Source of the DNA: Liolophura sinensis
Taxonomy: Eukaryota; Mollusca; Polyplacophora; Chitonida; Chitonidae
Length of the DNA stretch: 64,000 nucleotides
Assembly: GCF_032854445.1 (NCBI RefSeq)
Contig: NC_088302.1
Span: 18,969,338 to 19,033,337, forward strand
Reading direction: 5' to 3'
Below are positions 11,985-24,488 of the stretch, piece after piece. The translations under genes were made by a program, and so were the position numbers. Below the pieces are notes generated by a model. The model worked only from the letters and a program-made list of their open reading frames with translations. It was not told where the DNA came from and made no database searches. Numbering within the stretch: the first letter of the stretch is position 1; every line of letters starts with the position of its first letter.

Positions 11985-13284
11985 CAGTTGTTTATTCAAC
12001 TCTAGTTAAAACAAATATTTTAGTGAGGCAATTTAAAATCACACTGAAGATTTGATTTCAGAATGTGCTAATTTGTAAACTTTTCCCAGAGTTAGTTGTA
12101 TCACTGAACAGTTTATATTTCAGCATTCTATTACTTCTGTGCCGCCTTTGAGAGTGTTAAAAATATATACATTAAGATGCATGTAGCCAGATTGTCTGGA
12201 CCGTATCAGTAAGTTTTTGACTTAAATTCCTAGGTTGAAGGGATTGCACAACCATCGAGTGCTATTTTCATTGTAGCTATTGCGTATGTATAGCTTCAAG
12301 AATTTTTTTGTGTGAATGTAAAACCAGCTTTTATAACATTGATTCCAATCCATAGCCAGCTGTTGCCTTGTTCCTTAATCCATTTGTTTGTTACTAGTTT
12401 ATCTTATCTTGGTTTTTGAACCAGATGGTTTTGTTTGGTCTGAATTGATGTATTACTTTGTGTGAATTTTTTATCTTCTTCGTAAGATACATTCTTAGGT
12501 CAAGAAAGCAGAATGGAATTTTTAATTTACTAACATGGTATTTACCCGCTCTTTTTGAAATTAAAGCCTCTGTTCAGCTTAACATTTTTTTTCTTTCATG
12601 AAATGTTAACATAGACAAATCAAGCCAATGTGTTATTAAATTTAATCAGTCCATTTAAGAGATTAGTTATGAATGAGCATTAATCATATTGGCAGTTGGC
12701 TTTTTATATCTAAAAGTTAGGGTGTCTGACCTTGATGTGAATAAAAGAAAATTCACATATCCCAATCCATCATGCAATCCCAAATAAAAAACAAAAACAT
12801 CTTTGAAAATGGTTCCATTGTATATGACGTCCAGGTAAGATTCATGTTTCCTGTTCAAGACAGTGACCTTTTGTCCTTGAACTGACTGATTCTGTAATCC
12901 TTTGGATCTCAAAAACTATATAGTCTTGGACAATTGATGCCACAGTATGACATCGAGTGATGAGGTTTTAATCTGTTTTAAGAGAGCCAGAAGCAGACTA
13001 TGTTTGATGGTATACATTTAATCTGTCTGATCCAGCTTATAGCTTATTGAAATACATGTAAGGCTACACCCGGCCAAAGGATCATAGTGTTTGTTCTTTT
13101 GTCTCCAATTTGGAGTTCACTTGTGAACTAAAAAACTTTCCAGTCATTTTGTAGGTCATTGGTTTGAGATGACACACCAACAGTAAATGTAAGCAAGGCC
13201 TCATTGTCGGCAGTTTACCAACTAATTTAAGATTAAGGCATTATAATCCATCTATATTAAATCTTTCAGTTGAGTTCAATTCTG
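11985..13284. other. No feature recognised
   Basis: AT-rich sequence with no repeat or coding signal I can support. The 81-codon minus frame at 12667-12912 looks random. Confidence 0.4.
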
Positions 13285-13335
13285 ACATGGCTCAGTGGTA
13301 AGATGTGGAATCTGTCCGGGTTTGGTCCTGGTCTT
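13285..13335 (+). repeat. tRNA-like SINE head remnant
   Basis: CATGGCTCAGTGGTAAGATG resembles a tRNA D-arm/A box. About 30 bp later GGGTTTGGTCCTGG resembles a degraded B box. No acceptor stem is visible and no known SINE tail follows within 200 bp, so this is more likely an old SINE head than a tRNA gene. Confidence 0.4.
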
Positions 13336-14037
13336 TCTCATCTCTGTGGATTCCTCTAGAAAAAGGAATGGGAAGATAAGATAGGAGTTGTCGCTGTATA
13401 TCTTGTGCAATATGCATGTGTGAAAAAGTTGAGAGGACTATATGCCCAAATTAGTCTACCACTATAACTGTACCATGGGGACATACCATTCCACCATTCC
13501 TCCACACACATGACATATGGACCAGGCACAGGTGGTGGTTACAGGGATTTGAAGGGATCATGCAGGTGGGTGTATATACCAGTTGAAGCATGCCATTCCT
13601 GGGGCCTCAGTGACCCAGAGGGGTTTGGCTAGTGCACTTCTTTTGGAAGGGTTGGAGAATTTATGTGTTTGATAGCCACCCTGGAAGTGTTGCTAATGGT
13701 TTCCACCCTAGATCAGGTGTTGTATAATGTGAATAATGATGCACCACTGGGGCTGAAGGGCAGAACATGTGGGTTCTTAGTCACAGTGTCTCTGTACCCC
13801 CAGGGTCTAAATAGCACCGGCTTTACATTACATGTGCTCCAAATGCACATATGTGAAATTCCGAAATATCTTCACAAGTGTGATGCAAGTATACATAGTT
13901 GAAGATCTCCATGTTGTCTAGAGAGGCCCAATATTTGCAAACTTTCACCACCAGCTCAACCCATATGCATTTTGTCATGATTTAATCAAAGCAAATAAAT
14001 AGATGTACATGCTGACTGTATATATTTGTTCATTGCT
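13336..14037. other. No gene recognised
   Basis: A 79-codon plus frame at 13663-13902 crosses a moderately GC-rich patch but starts at a non-consensus site and has no recognisable motif. Confidence 0.35.
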
Positions 14038-14038
14038 T

Positions 14039-14077
<39 letters not shown>

Positions 14078-14170
14078 CTTGTATTTGTTTACTTGATTTG
14101 TGTTGTAAACGTGGCACTGTGCTGAAGAATTTCTCACTTATGGGACTGCAGTCATCTTTATGGGCAGAGG
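14038..14170 (-). mobile_element. SINE tail fragment with expanded (ATTT)n run
   Basis: On the plus strand a TTTA microsatellite of about 40 bp is followed by ACTTGATTTGTGTTGTAAAC and then GAAGAATTTCTCACTTATGG. These are degraded versions of the reversed SINE tail (TTGATTGGTGTTTTACG and AAGAATATTTCACTTATACG). The microsatellite is the expanded AATAAATA tail of a minus-oriented, 5'-truncated copy. Confidence 0.7.
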
Positions 14171-14740
14171 CACTTCACTATTAAGAACTGAAATTATCTG
14201 TCATGGAATTATTGACTTTACACAGTTTTATTTCCCCCAAGAGAAAGACTGCACATTCATGGCTGATATTGTCTTTGTGAGCATTTTCAAAAACTACAGA
14301 ATTATTTGTATTGACTGAATGAAAATTGAATGGTTAGTAATAAGACTTTTCAGAAGTAACAAAACAGGAAATAAGATTACACTAATCTAAATATTCTTGT
14401 GTTTATGCAGAAAAAATATGAACAGTGTGTATTTTTTGAAAAATTTTGATTTGTTTTGATCTATGTTTATGCGCTAAATATAAAACTGTTCCCATGCGTT
14501 GTGCCCAGTGCTTCTGTTTAGTTAGTGCCACTTGTTATACAGTTTGTTGTGTGTTGCTTTGACATCCGGGGCTGTGTCCACAGAGCCATTTCTGTGCTTG
14601 GTCAAAATTTAAAATACAATTTTTGAGCTAATTGTTGGAATCTAGAAATGAAAAAATTTGACCACCTCATAAAAGCTGTCTTAAGATATACAAGTCTGTT
14701 ACACACCACCCCTCCCTGTAAGATTTCATTTCATTTAGCA
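14171..14740. other. No feature recognised
   Basis: AT-rich spacer between the SINE fragment and the 14741 element. No frames or repeats were noted. Confidence 0.4.
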
Positions 14741-16188
14741 TTAAAGGGCAACACAGCACCTGGCTAAAACACATTTCAATCGAAAGCAGGATACTCAAAC
14801 TTTTGAAAAAGTATCATACTGTATTATTTTAATGAAATTTAAATCACCAAATAACTTGTAGAACAAAATGATAATACTGCACAAATGGCTGGTGTGAGTC
14901 AAGGTAGCCATCTTGAGAATTTATCCAATCGAACATGTTGGTATCAGATTGTGCGGCCTACGCGGGGAAGTAGCCTTTATCCATACGCTCCATGAAGTGA
15001 CATATGATAGCGCAGAAGTACCTCGCATAAGACATCATTTTGACATTGTATACAACAGTTTAATTACTTGTAGCTGAAAGTCCATTTCACAGTAATGTGG
15101 GGCACGTCTGTATCTTTTACGGACCACCACGGACGTAAAATCGATTGATTTTCTATGCGTGTAATATTCAACGACGTTACCGTTATCACAAATTATGTCA
15201 GACAATATGTAGCATACCGTGTCAGACCAAACTGCATTCATCTCCCCAAATACATTTTTGTCGTTCATTTTAGCATTTGGTTAGCAGATTCTAAATACAA
15301 ATATCAGTCAGTGCAAAATTTATCAGGGATGCCGAAGGTTTAGGGGAATGAGAAGACGGCATCTCACCGGACAAGATGTAAAACTAATGAAATCTTACGA
15401 TATAATTTTTGTTCTCTGAATTTATTACAAATGAAGAATGTAGATTTTTCTCTTTGTCTTTCTCGCATAAAAGGAATGTTTTTTCTGTTTTCTTTTATAA
15501 AATACAGTAGAATTACTAAAACGCCTTGTTCAAGCCGAGGTGCTTTCTCTGAGGTCTGCAATAACTAGGTCAGCACTGCTTTCATCTTAGAAGCCATCCT
15601 ATGTAGCGACAATCGAATGCCTAGATCAGCCTCAGTAGTGCTTAGATTTATTTTCATTTGTTTCCAGAATTGAGCATGAATCTAGTTGTACAACAATCCT
15701 GTTGTGATTTTGTAAACATTTAATAGGAGTTAAAATCACCAGCACAACCTCACCGTAGACTACGTTCTCAACTAGGAATACACCTAGTAGGCTATTAAAC
15801 AGGGTCGCTGGAGTTCTTTGTAAATGATATAGTAGGCCTACTGTATCAACAGTTCAAGCAGTGGAAGAAATATTCTCCCTGTATGTTCAATTTCTGAGAA
15901 AGCTATATTTATCACTTCATCTCCGAAGTCCACAGCTTATATTTGCTGTAGGCTGCTGCTTAGAGTATCATATGGAAAATGCCTATGACTTTAGAGAGCT
16001 AGAGTAAACGTGATGTCACCCTGCTCTGGATAATGGAGACACACTGAAGCTGTGTCAAGACGAAGTTTCACTAAACTTTTACTGGGTTGGAAAAAGCCTA
16101 AAAAAATATTTAATGCCGGTTTAAGATACTTGAATGGTAGTCTTTCAGTGGACATTAAACATTAGTCAAGTGCTGTCTTTCACTTTAA
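14741..16188. mobile_element. 1.45-kb TTAA-bounded element with short inverted ends (Kolobok/T2-like candidate)
   Basis: The left end reads TTAAAGGGCAACACAGCACC and the inverted right end TTAAAGTGAAAGACAGCACT. About 23 of the first 28 positions agree, and agreement fades after that. TTAA sits at both boundaries (14741-14744 and 16185-16188). The interior contains a CpG-richer patch around 14950-15130, unlike the flanks. The frames inside (for example 15035-15268 minus, 77 codons) are too short and unlike any transposase I know, so it would be non-autonomous. The assignment rests on the ends only. Confidence 0.5.
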
Positions 16189-16446
16189 TGGGCCTGTCAA
16201 TAACTGAATTGCCAATATTAAAATACAGGATGTCATATGTTTTGCCGACCAACCAGCCAACCAACTTGGTATGCAGAGCTGCTTTGTCATGCCTAAAAAC
16301 TAGGCATTAACTGTGTTGAAATTCTAATTTTTGACATAATTCAGAACTGGGTTTGTGGAATTGGCCTTTATTCTAGTTCTTCCTTTGGAAGAAAGTTTCA
16401 GTTACTGGATAAAGCCAGTGGTTAGCAACTGATGCTGTTGCATGTT

Positions 16447-16500
16447 GAAGTGAAATATTCTTGAGGACAGCATTAACACACCAATCAATCAATCAATCAG
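16447..16500 (+). mobile_element. SINE 3' tail fragment with CAAT-repeat end
   Basis: AAGTGAAATATTCTTGAGGA followed by CAGCATTAACACACCAATCA is a diverged version of the standard SINE tail. It ends in an (ATCA)n run instead of AATAAATA. Only about 55 bp survive; the 5' part is absent. Confidence 0.75.
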
Positions 16501-17494
16501 TCATTCTACTCAGTTGGTGCGAAATTCCATTGGATTGGTGGTTTTTATTTTTCAAGCGCTGAGTACAGGCTTAAAAGCTTGCGATTTCCTGCTCTAACGG
16601 TAGGATGAAGATTCTTTTAAAAGAACTAGAATGGCATTTAATATATTGGGTACCTACATATTTATATGGATATACATGTAGGTATTGAGGCAGTATTATA
16701 TAGTCGGTAAAGTTGTTTATTGTTCTGCAGATGAACAGTGACCTGAGAGAGCATACAATCGGTTAATGACAGAAGCTTGAATAAAAACCAAACTTCCTCT
16801 TGGTGAACAGTCATATTATTGTTTCAACTATTAAGTACAGATTAGTTTGATCTGTTAATCATCTATTAAAAACAGATTAGCTTGATTAGTTTGATCACCT
16901 TAACATTTGTGAGCTCCAACATGTTCCGGAACTAAAATGGTAATAACATATTAATTGCCATGGTCAAAAGTTTAGAATGCCACTTGTGTTGAGAAGCCTT
17001 GTTTTAAGTAAAGTGAATGTTAATAATTGTGATCTTGTATTCTTTGTTGCTTTTGTGTGAGTTTTAAATTACATGTACTGATTTGTGCATAACATATCAA
17101 ATTACTGGTTCATTAATTTACCATCATTTAACAATCTTCATCAAGAGTAGTCAGAATAAGAAATGCAGATGAAGACAAGTTTGGTTTGATTGAAACTTTA
17201 TAGTATTACATCAGACGATAAGCACTTTAAACCATTTTATATAATCAAACACCTTTTTACTATGTGTGGGCTTTGTGATCTGCCTGCATGGAATGGTTGG
17301 GCTGGCCTTATGGATTGGGTGTCTTGAACATCTATGGTATAGCTTACTTATCAAAGGAGTTTGATGTTTTAGAAGCAACTCATTCATCTTTATCGCCACG
17401 ATGTGGATGAAATATTACCAGTGAAGCCTCACACCTTTATGGTCTTTAATACAGCTAGTATACTGTATATGGCCCCAAAAAGTTCTCATGATGT
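16501..17494. other. No gene recognised
   Basis: A small local duplication of AACAGATTAG and TAGTTTGATC words occurs around 16840-16900. Otherwise nothing is seen. Confidence 0.35.
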
Positions 17495-17640
17495 AGTTTC
17501 CTTGATTATGAGAGCCCTTAATTATCATCTGAGAATGATGTCTGAAGGTTTGGGTAGGAAGTGCTTAGGATGGGCAAATGTGAGTTTCAGCACCAAAAGT
17601 ACAAGTAATATTTTATGACCTTTTATTTGCCTACCAAACA
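17495..17640 (+). repeat. Dispersed repeat family D, copy 2 (partial)
   Basis: GTGAGTTTCAGCACCAAAAG, then TAATATTTTATGACC and TTTATTTGCCTACC match the diagnostic second half of the family. The first half is diverged. Same orientation as the other copies. Confidence 0.45.
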
Positions 17641-18893
17641 TATATTTTCATCGCAATCACTTGCACAGTTTAATGTTTGCTGCTATGTACGTGTATACAT
17701 TCATTTAGTTAATCATACATAATCCAGATCTGGGGTTTATTTTGGCTGCATTAAAAAGTTCAAGCAACTAATAAAGTTTATAACGCTTATAATTTATGAA
17801 AAATTAGATACCCCAGATTTTGTAAAACATGTATTCTAAGCAAGAAGTTCCATTTCTTGCAGTTGCAAGCTTATATTTCACAATTACTTGTATACTATCA
17901 AGAAATCAAATCTAATCCTGCAAATGCTTTTCATTAAGAAAACAAGAATTTAGCATTTTTCTTTATACTACTTAGATTATTTACTTACACAAATTAAATG
18001 AGTATGTACTTGTTTTTTGTTTTTTTTTTAAATCTGAAGTATTTTCCAGCATATAACCTTCAACTAATCCCATTCATGTTTTTGCCAATAAAAATGCCAC
18101 TGTCTGCTATACATACAGAATTACTGTAAGTTTAATCAGTGGTTTAACACAGGCAGTATGAAGAGCTATCCAAGCTTGCTATTTGAGGTATGTAAACAGA
18201 ATGTCTGCTTAGTAGCCAGTTGAGGGTGGGGGTGCAGGCAGAACCTCAAGATCCTCTCCCAAAAAGATGATCTACTGCAGAGTTATGACATGTGCAGATA
18301 GGTATCTGTTTTCCTTTTAACTTATGCCAGATGCTGTTTCGGCCAATCAGTGTGCCAGCATGAAGTTCAAGGAGGTGGGCATGGCTCATGTTTTACTACT
18401 CTTGGAAGAACCTTTTTTTTTTATGTATGTCTGCTTTTTTTCTGCTTTTTTTTTTCTTTTTTATTTGGACTCCCAACAGATTCCCCCACCCAAGTTCTGC
18501 TTTTCCATGGAATGTAATGGGCCTGGGCAGGAAGATTTAGCTTCTTAACAACAGTCTTACTCTGTACACTTGAATATGTTTTCTTGCATTATAGAACCAT
18601 TTAGCAACTTTTTCAACCTGATGAAAACACTTTTTTTTTAAATTCATCGTTATCTCTGCAGAATTATTTATGTTGTTTACACATGCAAATACTTGAAGGC
18701 AATTTTTAAGCTGTATCCATGTTTTGCAAACCAATTATTCCTCCAAATTCTTTTACTTTTTGTGAAAGGTATGTTTTTTCCTAGGATCTTGGAAGACATA
18801 AATACGGTGACTATCAGACCTGTTAATATGCCAATTATTGTGTGCCAAAGTATTAGAAGGGCTGGATGTTCAAATGTACATTGCCCTAATACC
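17641..18893. other. No feature recognised
   Basis: AT-rich sequence with pyrimidine-rich runs near 18410-18460. No coding or repeat signal can be supported. Confidence 0.35.
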
Positions 18894-19182
18894 TCAATAT
18901 TTTAATTCGGGGTCTCCGTGGCTCAGTTGGTTAGCGCGCTAGCGCAGCGTAATAACCCAGGAACCTCTCACCAATGCAGTCGCTGTGAGTTCAAGTCCAG
19001 CTCTTGCTGGCTTCCTCTCCGGCCGTACGTCGGAAGGTATATCAGCAACCTGTGGATGGTCGTGGGTTTCCCCCGGGCCGTGCCCAGTTTCCACCCACTA
19101 TAATGCTGGCCGCCATCGTATAAGTGAAATATTCTTGAGTACGGCGTAAAACACCAATCAAATTAAATCAATATTTTAATTC
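18894..19182 (+). mobile_element. Full-length tRNA-derived SINE with perfect 15-bp target-site duplication
   Basis: The body spans 18909-19167. It opens GGGTCTCCGTGGCTCAGTTG, a tRNA-like head with an A box (TGGCTCAGTTGG) and, near 18987, a B box (GAGTTCAAGTCC). The conserved middle (CCTGTGGATGGTCGTGGG) and the tail TTGAGTACGGCGTAAAACACC follow, with a short A-rich end. It is flanked on both sides by TCAATATTTTAATTC (18894-18908 and 19168-19182), identical over 15 bp. This proves insertion by target-primed retrotransposition and suggests a fairly recent event. It encodes no protein and relies on a LINE partner in trans. The 61-codon frame at 18918-19103 is incidental. Confidence 0.97.
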
Positions 19183-20841
19183 AAGTGTTCAACTTGTGGT
19201 GCTTTAAGCATATTTAAAGACATTTTTTGCCAACACTGAAAAAGTCATAGTTACTGTGAAACCATGACCTTGGCCATCACCCAAACATAAAGGTGGATAA
19301 AACGGAATCGAGATTTGCCCTTTAACGTGTGAAATGATTGAAGATGTAGGGTAAAACTAAAATACTGAGGCCTCTTTCTGGCCTCTATTCTACATCTACA
19401 TGTACATGTATCTCATGTGTTGTCCTGAAAACTAAGACAACTTAAGCTTTTCACCAATAAGGATGAGTGTTCAAATCCTGGAAGAATATGTGGTTAAGGC
19501 ATTCAGGCATGAGTATTTCAAAGTCAGTGAATTATTAATGGTTAATTAAGGATATAAGTAGGATTATAAATTCTTGACATTTGGACATTTTCAGAATAAC
19601 ATGTACATGGATCTTCTGTTTTGGTCTAGCGTTGGTATGTTGGGTTTGTGTATGATTAGTATCAAAGTGAAAAGTTTTCTTCACCGGGGTCATATACATT
19701 CACAGTACACATAGTAACTATAAATGTAAAAACAGATACTTATTGAATTCTAAAAGTTTTTTTGGTTTTCATATCAGTATGAGGGAAATGTGTGGTAATT
19801 GTGCAAGCTGTAGATTGCGAAAGAAATTACATATGTTCATGTCCTCTGTTGAGAAGAACTTGATACGTAACGTCAGTTTGAAGATGTGCGTGCAAAACCT
19901 GAGGAAAAAACACCAAAAAACATTTATGTGTGAGCTTTAAATGAATGCAGAATCTAATAGTACCTACAGTTTTATGTCAGCCTGTGGGACAGTTCGTTTC
20001 CAAAAAATTGTGTGATGTATTAAGTGGAATCCATGCAAGCATTCTAGTATTTAATTAACACTAAAATTGATTTGTACAGTGAAGCATGGAGGAGTTTGAT
20101 ATATGCCACTTGTTTCAGCATATTGTGGCTTTGATATAAATATTCATTTCTCTGTATCCTGTGTGTAACGGATTACATGCAATATCATATGCTATTCCAT
20201 TTCCCTTTACACATCATTTGCCATCATAACCCCTCCATTGCTGGCCATTTCTAAACACTGACCTTTCATGGCTACTAGTATATTATGAAAACATAGCCTA
20301 ACCTCAACTGTGACATTTTTTTCCCTTCCATACCTTCTGGGAATGGGACAATTATATCTGACCTGGATGAAAATACCATAGTGTGTAATTTCAGACTGAT
20401 TCAGTAACCAAGTTGGATATGAATATTGCTTTAATAGAGTAATGAAGGCCATGTCTGCCCTATAAATCATAATGTGATATGAACAATACTTCAGCAGGCG
20501 TTACATTGGAGTTATGTGACCAAACCAGGTTTTCATCGCCCCACAAATTCTGTGGACCTACGAGTACATGTACATATTGCAAAAACTAAATTAAGTTTTG
20601 TTTTCATGTAAATCTCGCACCTATTGTATGTTTTGCACGACGTTTTGCTTGTAAATTTATCATTTTCAGCCAGATGTTATATATTAACTTCACAAAGGGC
20701 AAAAGCATAGTTAAATTCTGCTCTGAGCTCAACCCGCAATAACTGCATGCTTTTTTGTTGTCTGTAATATTTTTTGTCTAATGCGAACATCAATAAAAAA
20801 TGAAAAGTTTAATAAATAAATGTGTATTGATGTATTTGTTT
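19183..20841. other. No gene recognised; one B-box-like word
   Basis: At about 19470 GTGTTCAAATCCTGG resembles a pol III B box but lacks a SINE body. The 87-codon minus frame at 20207-20470 has no recognisable domain. Confidence 0.35.
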
Positions 20842-20956
20842 CCCATTGTAGAAAACACTTCGCATTGCAGAAAACATGTACCATTGTAGAAAATACTTCC
20901 CATTGTAGAAAACGTGTACCATTGTAGAAAACATGTACCATTGTAGAAAACACTTC
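20842..20956. repeat. About 20-bp tandem repeat, six copies
   Basis: The unit is CATTGTAGAAAACATGTAC or the variant CATTGTAGAAAACACTTC. Six copies alternate between an ACATGTAC end and an ACACTTC end, with small changes. The repeated minus-strand peptide (FYNG...) is a by-product. Confidence 0.95.
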
Positions 20957-23057
20957 ATTGTGATTATAAGCATACAGGTATACATCTAACATATCAAAGC
21001 TATAGAATAGAATAAAATCACTGGCTGGAAGCCTGTAAATGCCTAATTGTGAAAAAGGTAGACTACTTAGGCAAACTTCACTTAACATTATGGAGATGAA
21101 TAGATTGATATGGTATTAAATTCAAACTACTGCCTGGTGGGGACACAATGGAACATCCCGAGTTGTGTCATACTTGGCTCAGCATTACAGGAATAGCTCA
21201 AGTTCTGGATGAGTTCTTGTCAGCACATTGTGTATGGGAGAAATGTTGTGTCCAATGAATAGCGAAGACAGGCTGCTATATTCGGAGAGATTAAAATATT
21301 ATTGCTGAAAATTTACTGAAATAAATGTGCAAACAGTTCAAATTCCTTTTTTGGTTTAATAGAGAAAAATGTTTTTGTCCATGTTACGCATAAGTGTAAG
21401 TCACAGGGATGTTTCAACATATCTAAGAGTTTTACATTTATATAAAACTTGTGTTTGCTCTTAGCAGGACCTTTATTTGGCTGTCATGCAATCTTAGAAA
21501 TATCTTTTAAAGTTTTTGCAGGCCATACAGTGCCAGATCTTCCTGGTATTCACATTATTAAAAGAGTGGCATTTATTTTCATGGCAGGGTTGGTGATATA
21601 GGAAACCGTCGGCATTTATATATCAAAATACTGTTTGGTGCAGGACGTCATCTTGCTGCTTCTTCCAGGCTTGGTCTTACTCTAAATGAATGGTTATCTT
21701 TCAGTATACATGTATACCTAAATTCTTCTTTTCAGTTTTATGGAAAAAAAAAATATACCATGATAATTTGAGTGCCTTCACCATTTTGGAGTTGGAAAAG
21801 TCAATAGAGAGTATTGTCCCAGGTAAAACTTAAAACTGTGCCAGTGCTGATATTAATTGTATAATAAATTGGTTAGATGGTGAGCATGGTCACATAACGA
21901 CTGTAACATTCCCATCAGAGTAATGGGCTAATGACTTACAGGAGTGGCTGACCACCAGGGACCCCAAACTGCAGGCTGACCACACAAGTGTATGGCTCGT
22001 AACTCACTCTGCCTCTTTATACAGACTGTAGTCCCATCAGTCATCTAGTCTTGGGCTTTAATAGATCCCCTCAACTTGTTCAAATATTTTCCCATGGATT
22101 TCCTTCAAAGTGAAGCTGTCTCCACAGAAAGTCTGTGAATAGAAAGCGTTCATGATTTTTCTCCCTTCTTCCCACAGAACTACTATATTGAACATTTTAC
22201 CATGTCAGTTTGAATGAAATTTTACTGAAGACATTCCTGTTAATGGAACAAATGTTAATTTGCAGCAGGTTTCCAGAAGCTACTAATTCTAGTCTAGACA
22301 GGATAGTTTAGATGTCTTTGTGAATCATGAATAATTAGTCTAACCATATGATTTATTTGAACATCCAAAATTAAATAAACACCACATTTTGTCCATTTTG
22401 ACCATTTCACCTTCTTTAAATAATAGTTTCACTTTAATTAATTTCATGTAAGAATTAAAATTTAACAAGTTCAACTTTGTGTCTTCAGTAGCAAGGGAAG
22501 CTACAAAAGACAAGATAGATTTGTCCACCTAATAAGGCCACTTATTTAGTTTTCGGGAGTTTTGATTGATTTCTTACTAAAAAAAAACGATAAATCGATA
22601 AGTGGCATCAAAAGTATCATGTTGAGGCCTACATGTGTTTATGAGAGTGTATTTTTATGTGTATCACACTTTAGCTGAAATACAGTAATTGATCGATATC
22701 TGTTTACAGCGAAACAGTTAAACGATGTACCTTAAATGTAAAAAAAAAAAAAAATGATGCAGAAAAATTAACATATATTCCTGTAAGTCAGTAGATAAAA
22801 ATAGTTCTTGTGTTTTGAAATAACTAAGTTATTATTAATGCCAAGGAACTTAATTAAGGTTAATTTCATGAGACGGCCTTGGGTGCATATGCACATGGAT
22901 ATGTATTTACCCGGTTGTTAGATTGTAAATGGCTCTCCACTCTTAAGGCCCACCAGTGGTTGTATTGTTATCATGGTTTTTAAGGATGTCAGTTTGATTC
23001 AGGCTTTATATCAGCTCTGATGTGAGGTATGGCAGTTAGGGGTTAATATCCCTCCAG
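20957..23057. other. No gene recognised
   Basis: AT-rich, with a 15-bp A run at 22740-22754. A faint family-D-like word set near 21440-21500 was judged too weak to call. Confidence 0.35.
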
Positions 23058-23140
23058 CTGTAAGCGGCAAGGTCGTCCTGCAACCTGCGGATGGTCGTGG
23101 GTTTCCACCAGGCTCTGCCCCGTTTCCTCCTACCATAATT
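23058..23140 (+). mobile_element. SINE middle fragment
   Basis: CAACCTGCGGATGGTCGTGG followed by GTTTCCACCAGGCTCTGCCC and TTTCCTCCTACCATAAT is the central SINE body. Head and tail are missing or beyond recognition. Confidence 0.9.
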
Positions 23141-24331
23141 AATATTAGTGTCCTCGGTTTAACTGAACTTCTCCAGCACATGTTAGCTTCTCTTATGTCT
23201 CTGGTTTGTGGTCGAGAGATATGGTAGCTGAGGGCTGTATGATTTTAACTATACCTGACTTAAAGTTGGAAGGCTGGAGTGTTATTTAGGAGATAATAAA
23301 CTAATGCAACTATATAATAAAATTTAGAATTTAAAAGTAAACCAATTGGAATAGCATTTAAATACATGTACATAGGATAAAGATTGCTTTTGAATCTCTT
23401 GGGTTACAATGTTTAATGCTTAGAGTGAAGAGTGGGCTTATTTTAATACTACTGAGAAATGTGGGATCCAGATTACTGGTGTTATTTGACAAGTATCAAC
23501 TATTTTACGGAAACCATACATACTGACTTGCCTTCATCATAAACAAAAAACATTTGTCTGCATTTGGGGAGATTTTAACATTTTTACAAGCGGATAAAGT
23601 TTGAGTTTGGTTTTAGGAAATAAACTAGTGTGAGGTCTTGTAAGATAAGACCTTTTAAGCCATGATATAGCATCATCAGTGTTGAAATATGAGAGTTTGA
23701 TGATAGATGTGCAGCAGGTTGTGTATTCCTTATAGTTGAGAGGTCTGTGACTTATGTGATATCAACATTAACAACTTATCACCCCTGACCCCAATAAATG
23801 AGTCTTAGTGTCAATCAAGAATGAAATAGTATCCCAGGGGAAAGGATACAGTGACCCAGGGGAGATGTAACCAGGAAATGGCTGTTTAATGCAACACCCC
23901 CTACTTGACATTAATGAGTGTAATACAGGGACTAGTGACAGACAACTGAGTTAAGTAAAACCACATTTTTGTGTTTTAGGAGTCTCAGCTGTATCAGTAC
24001 ATTATTTACATGTGGGCAAAGTTGGTTCTGCTCTTTTTTTTTCTTTTTTTTTGAGAACATAATTAAGTTAACCAATTTCCTAGAATGCCATGACCATTTT
24101 TAAACATACTCCATACATGTGTTTACATACATGTGCCTAAAGGAATATGTCGTTTATATATATATATATGACTTTGTTCAGACTTCATTGTCAACAGGGG
24201 AGTTCTAAAAATGTAAAATATCAGATGGTTAACTGTTTAAATATGATAATATGCCGCTGAGTACATGTAAGAATTTAACTTCAAATTGTTTCATACATTG
24301 AGACAAGAGCGAAAACTGTTACATGTATATA
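23141..24331. other. No feature recognised
   Basis: AT-rich, with a (TA)n run near 24156 and long T runs near 24033-24052. No genes are seen. Confidence 0.35.
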
Positions 24332-24488
24332 TACTGTAATTTTTCAGCCTTTTCACATGCTTGCAAGGTGTTTATTCAAGCCTCTTCTGAAGGCATTATA
24401 CTGTGTTTTATCTCCAAAATGAAATTAAAAATGTGCATAAATTGCATCGAATAGTTTTTGTATGTGAAAAGTTTGAAGAATTAGGGTA
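24332..24488 (+). mobile_element. MITE-like element family M, copy 1
   Basis: The left end TACTGTAATTTTTCAGCCTT, continuing TTTCACATGC, is mirrored at the right end by GTATGTGAAAAGTTTGAAGA followed by ATTAGGGTA, giving imperfect inverted ends of about 28 bp. The interior word AAAAATGTGCATAAATTGCA is shared with copy 2. At 157 bp with no coding capacity it fits a miniature inverted-repeat element. Confidence 0.6.

Noticed and set aside
18909-18998. A functional tRNA gene
   Set aside because: The A and B boxes belong to the head of a SINE. The sequence continues into the SINE body and tail and is enclosed by a target-site duplication.
19214-19325. A 112-bp TTAA-bounded element (TTAAAGACATT and inverted TTAAAGGGCAAA)
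   Set aside because: Only the first six bases and a few later ones agree between the two ends, which is too little in AT-rich DNA.
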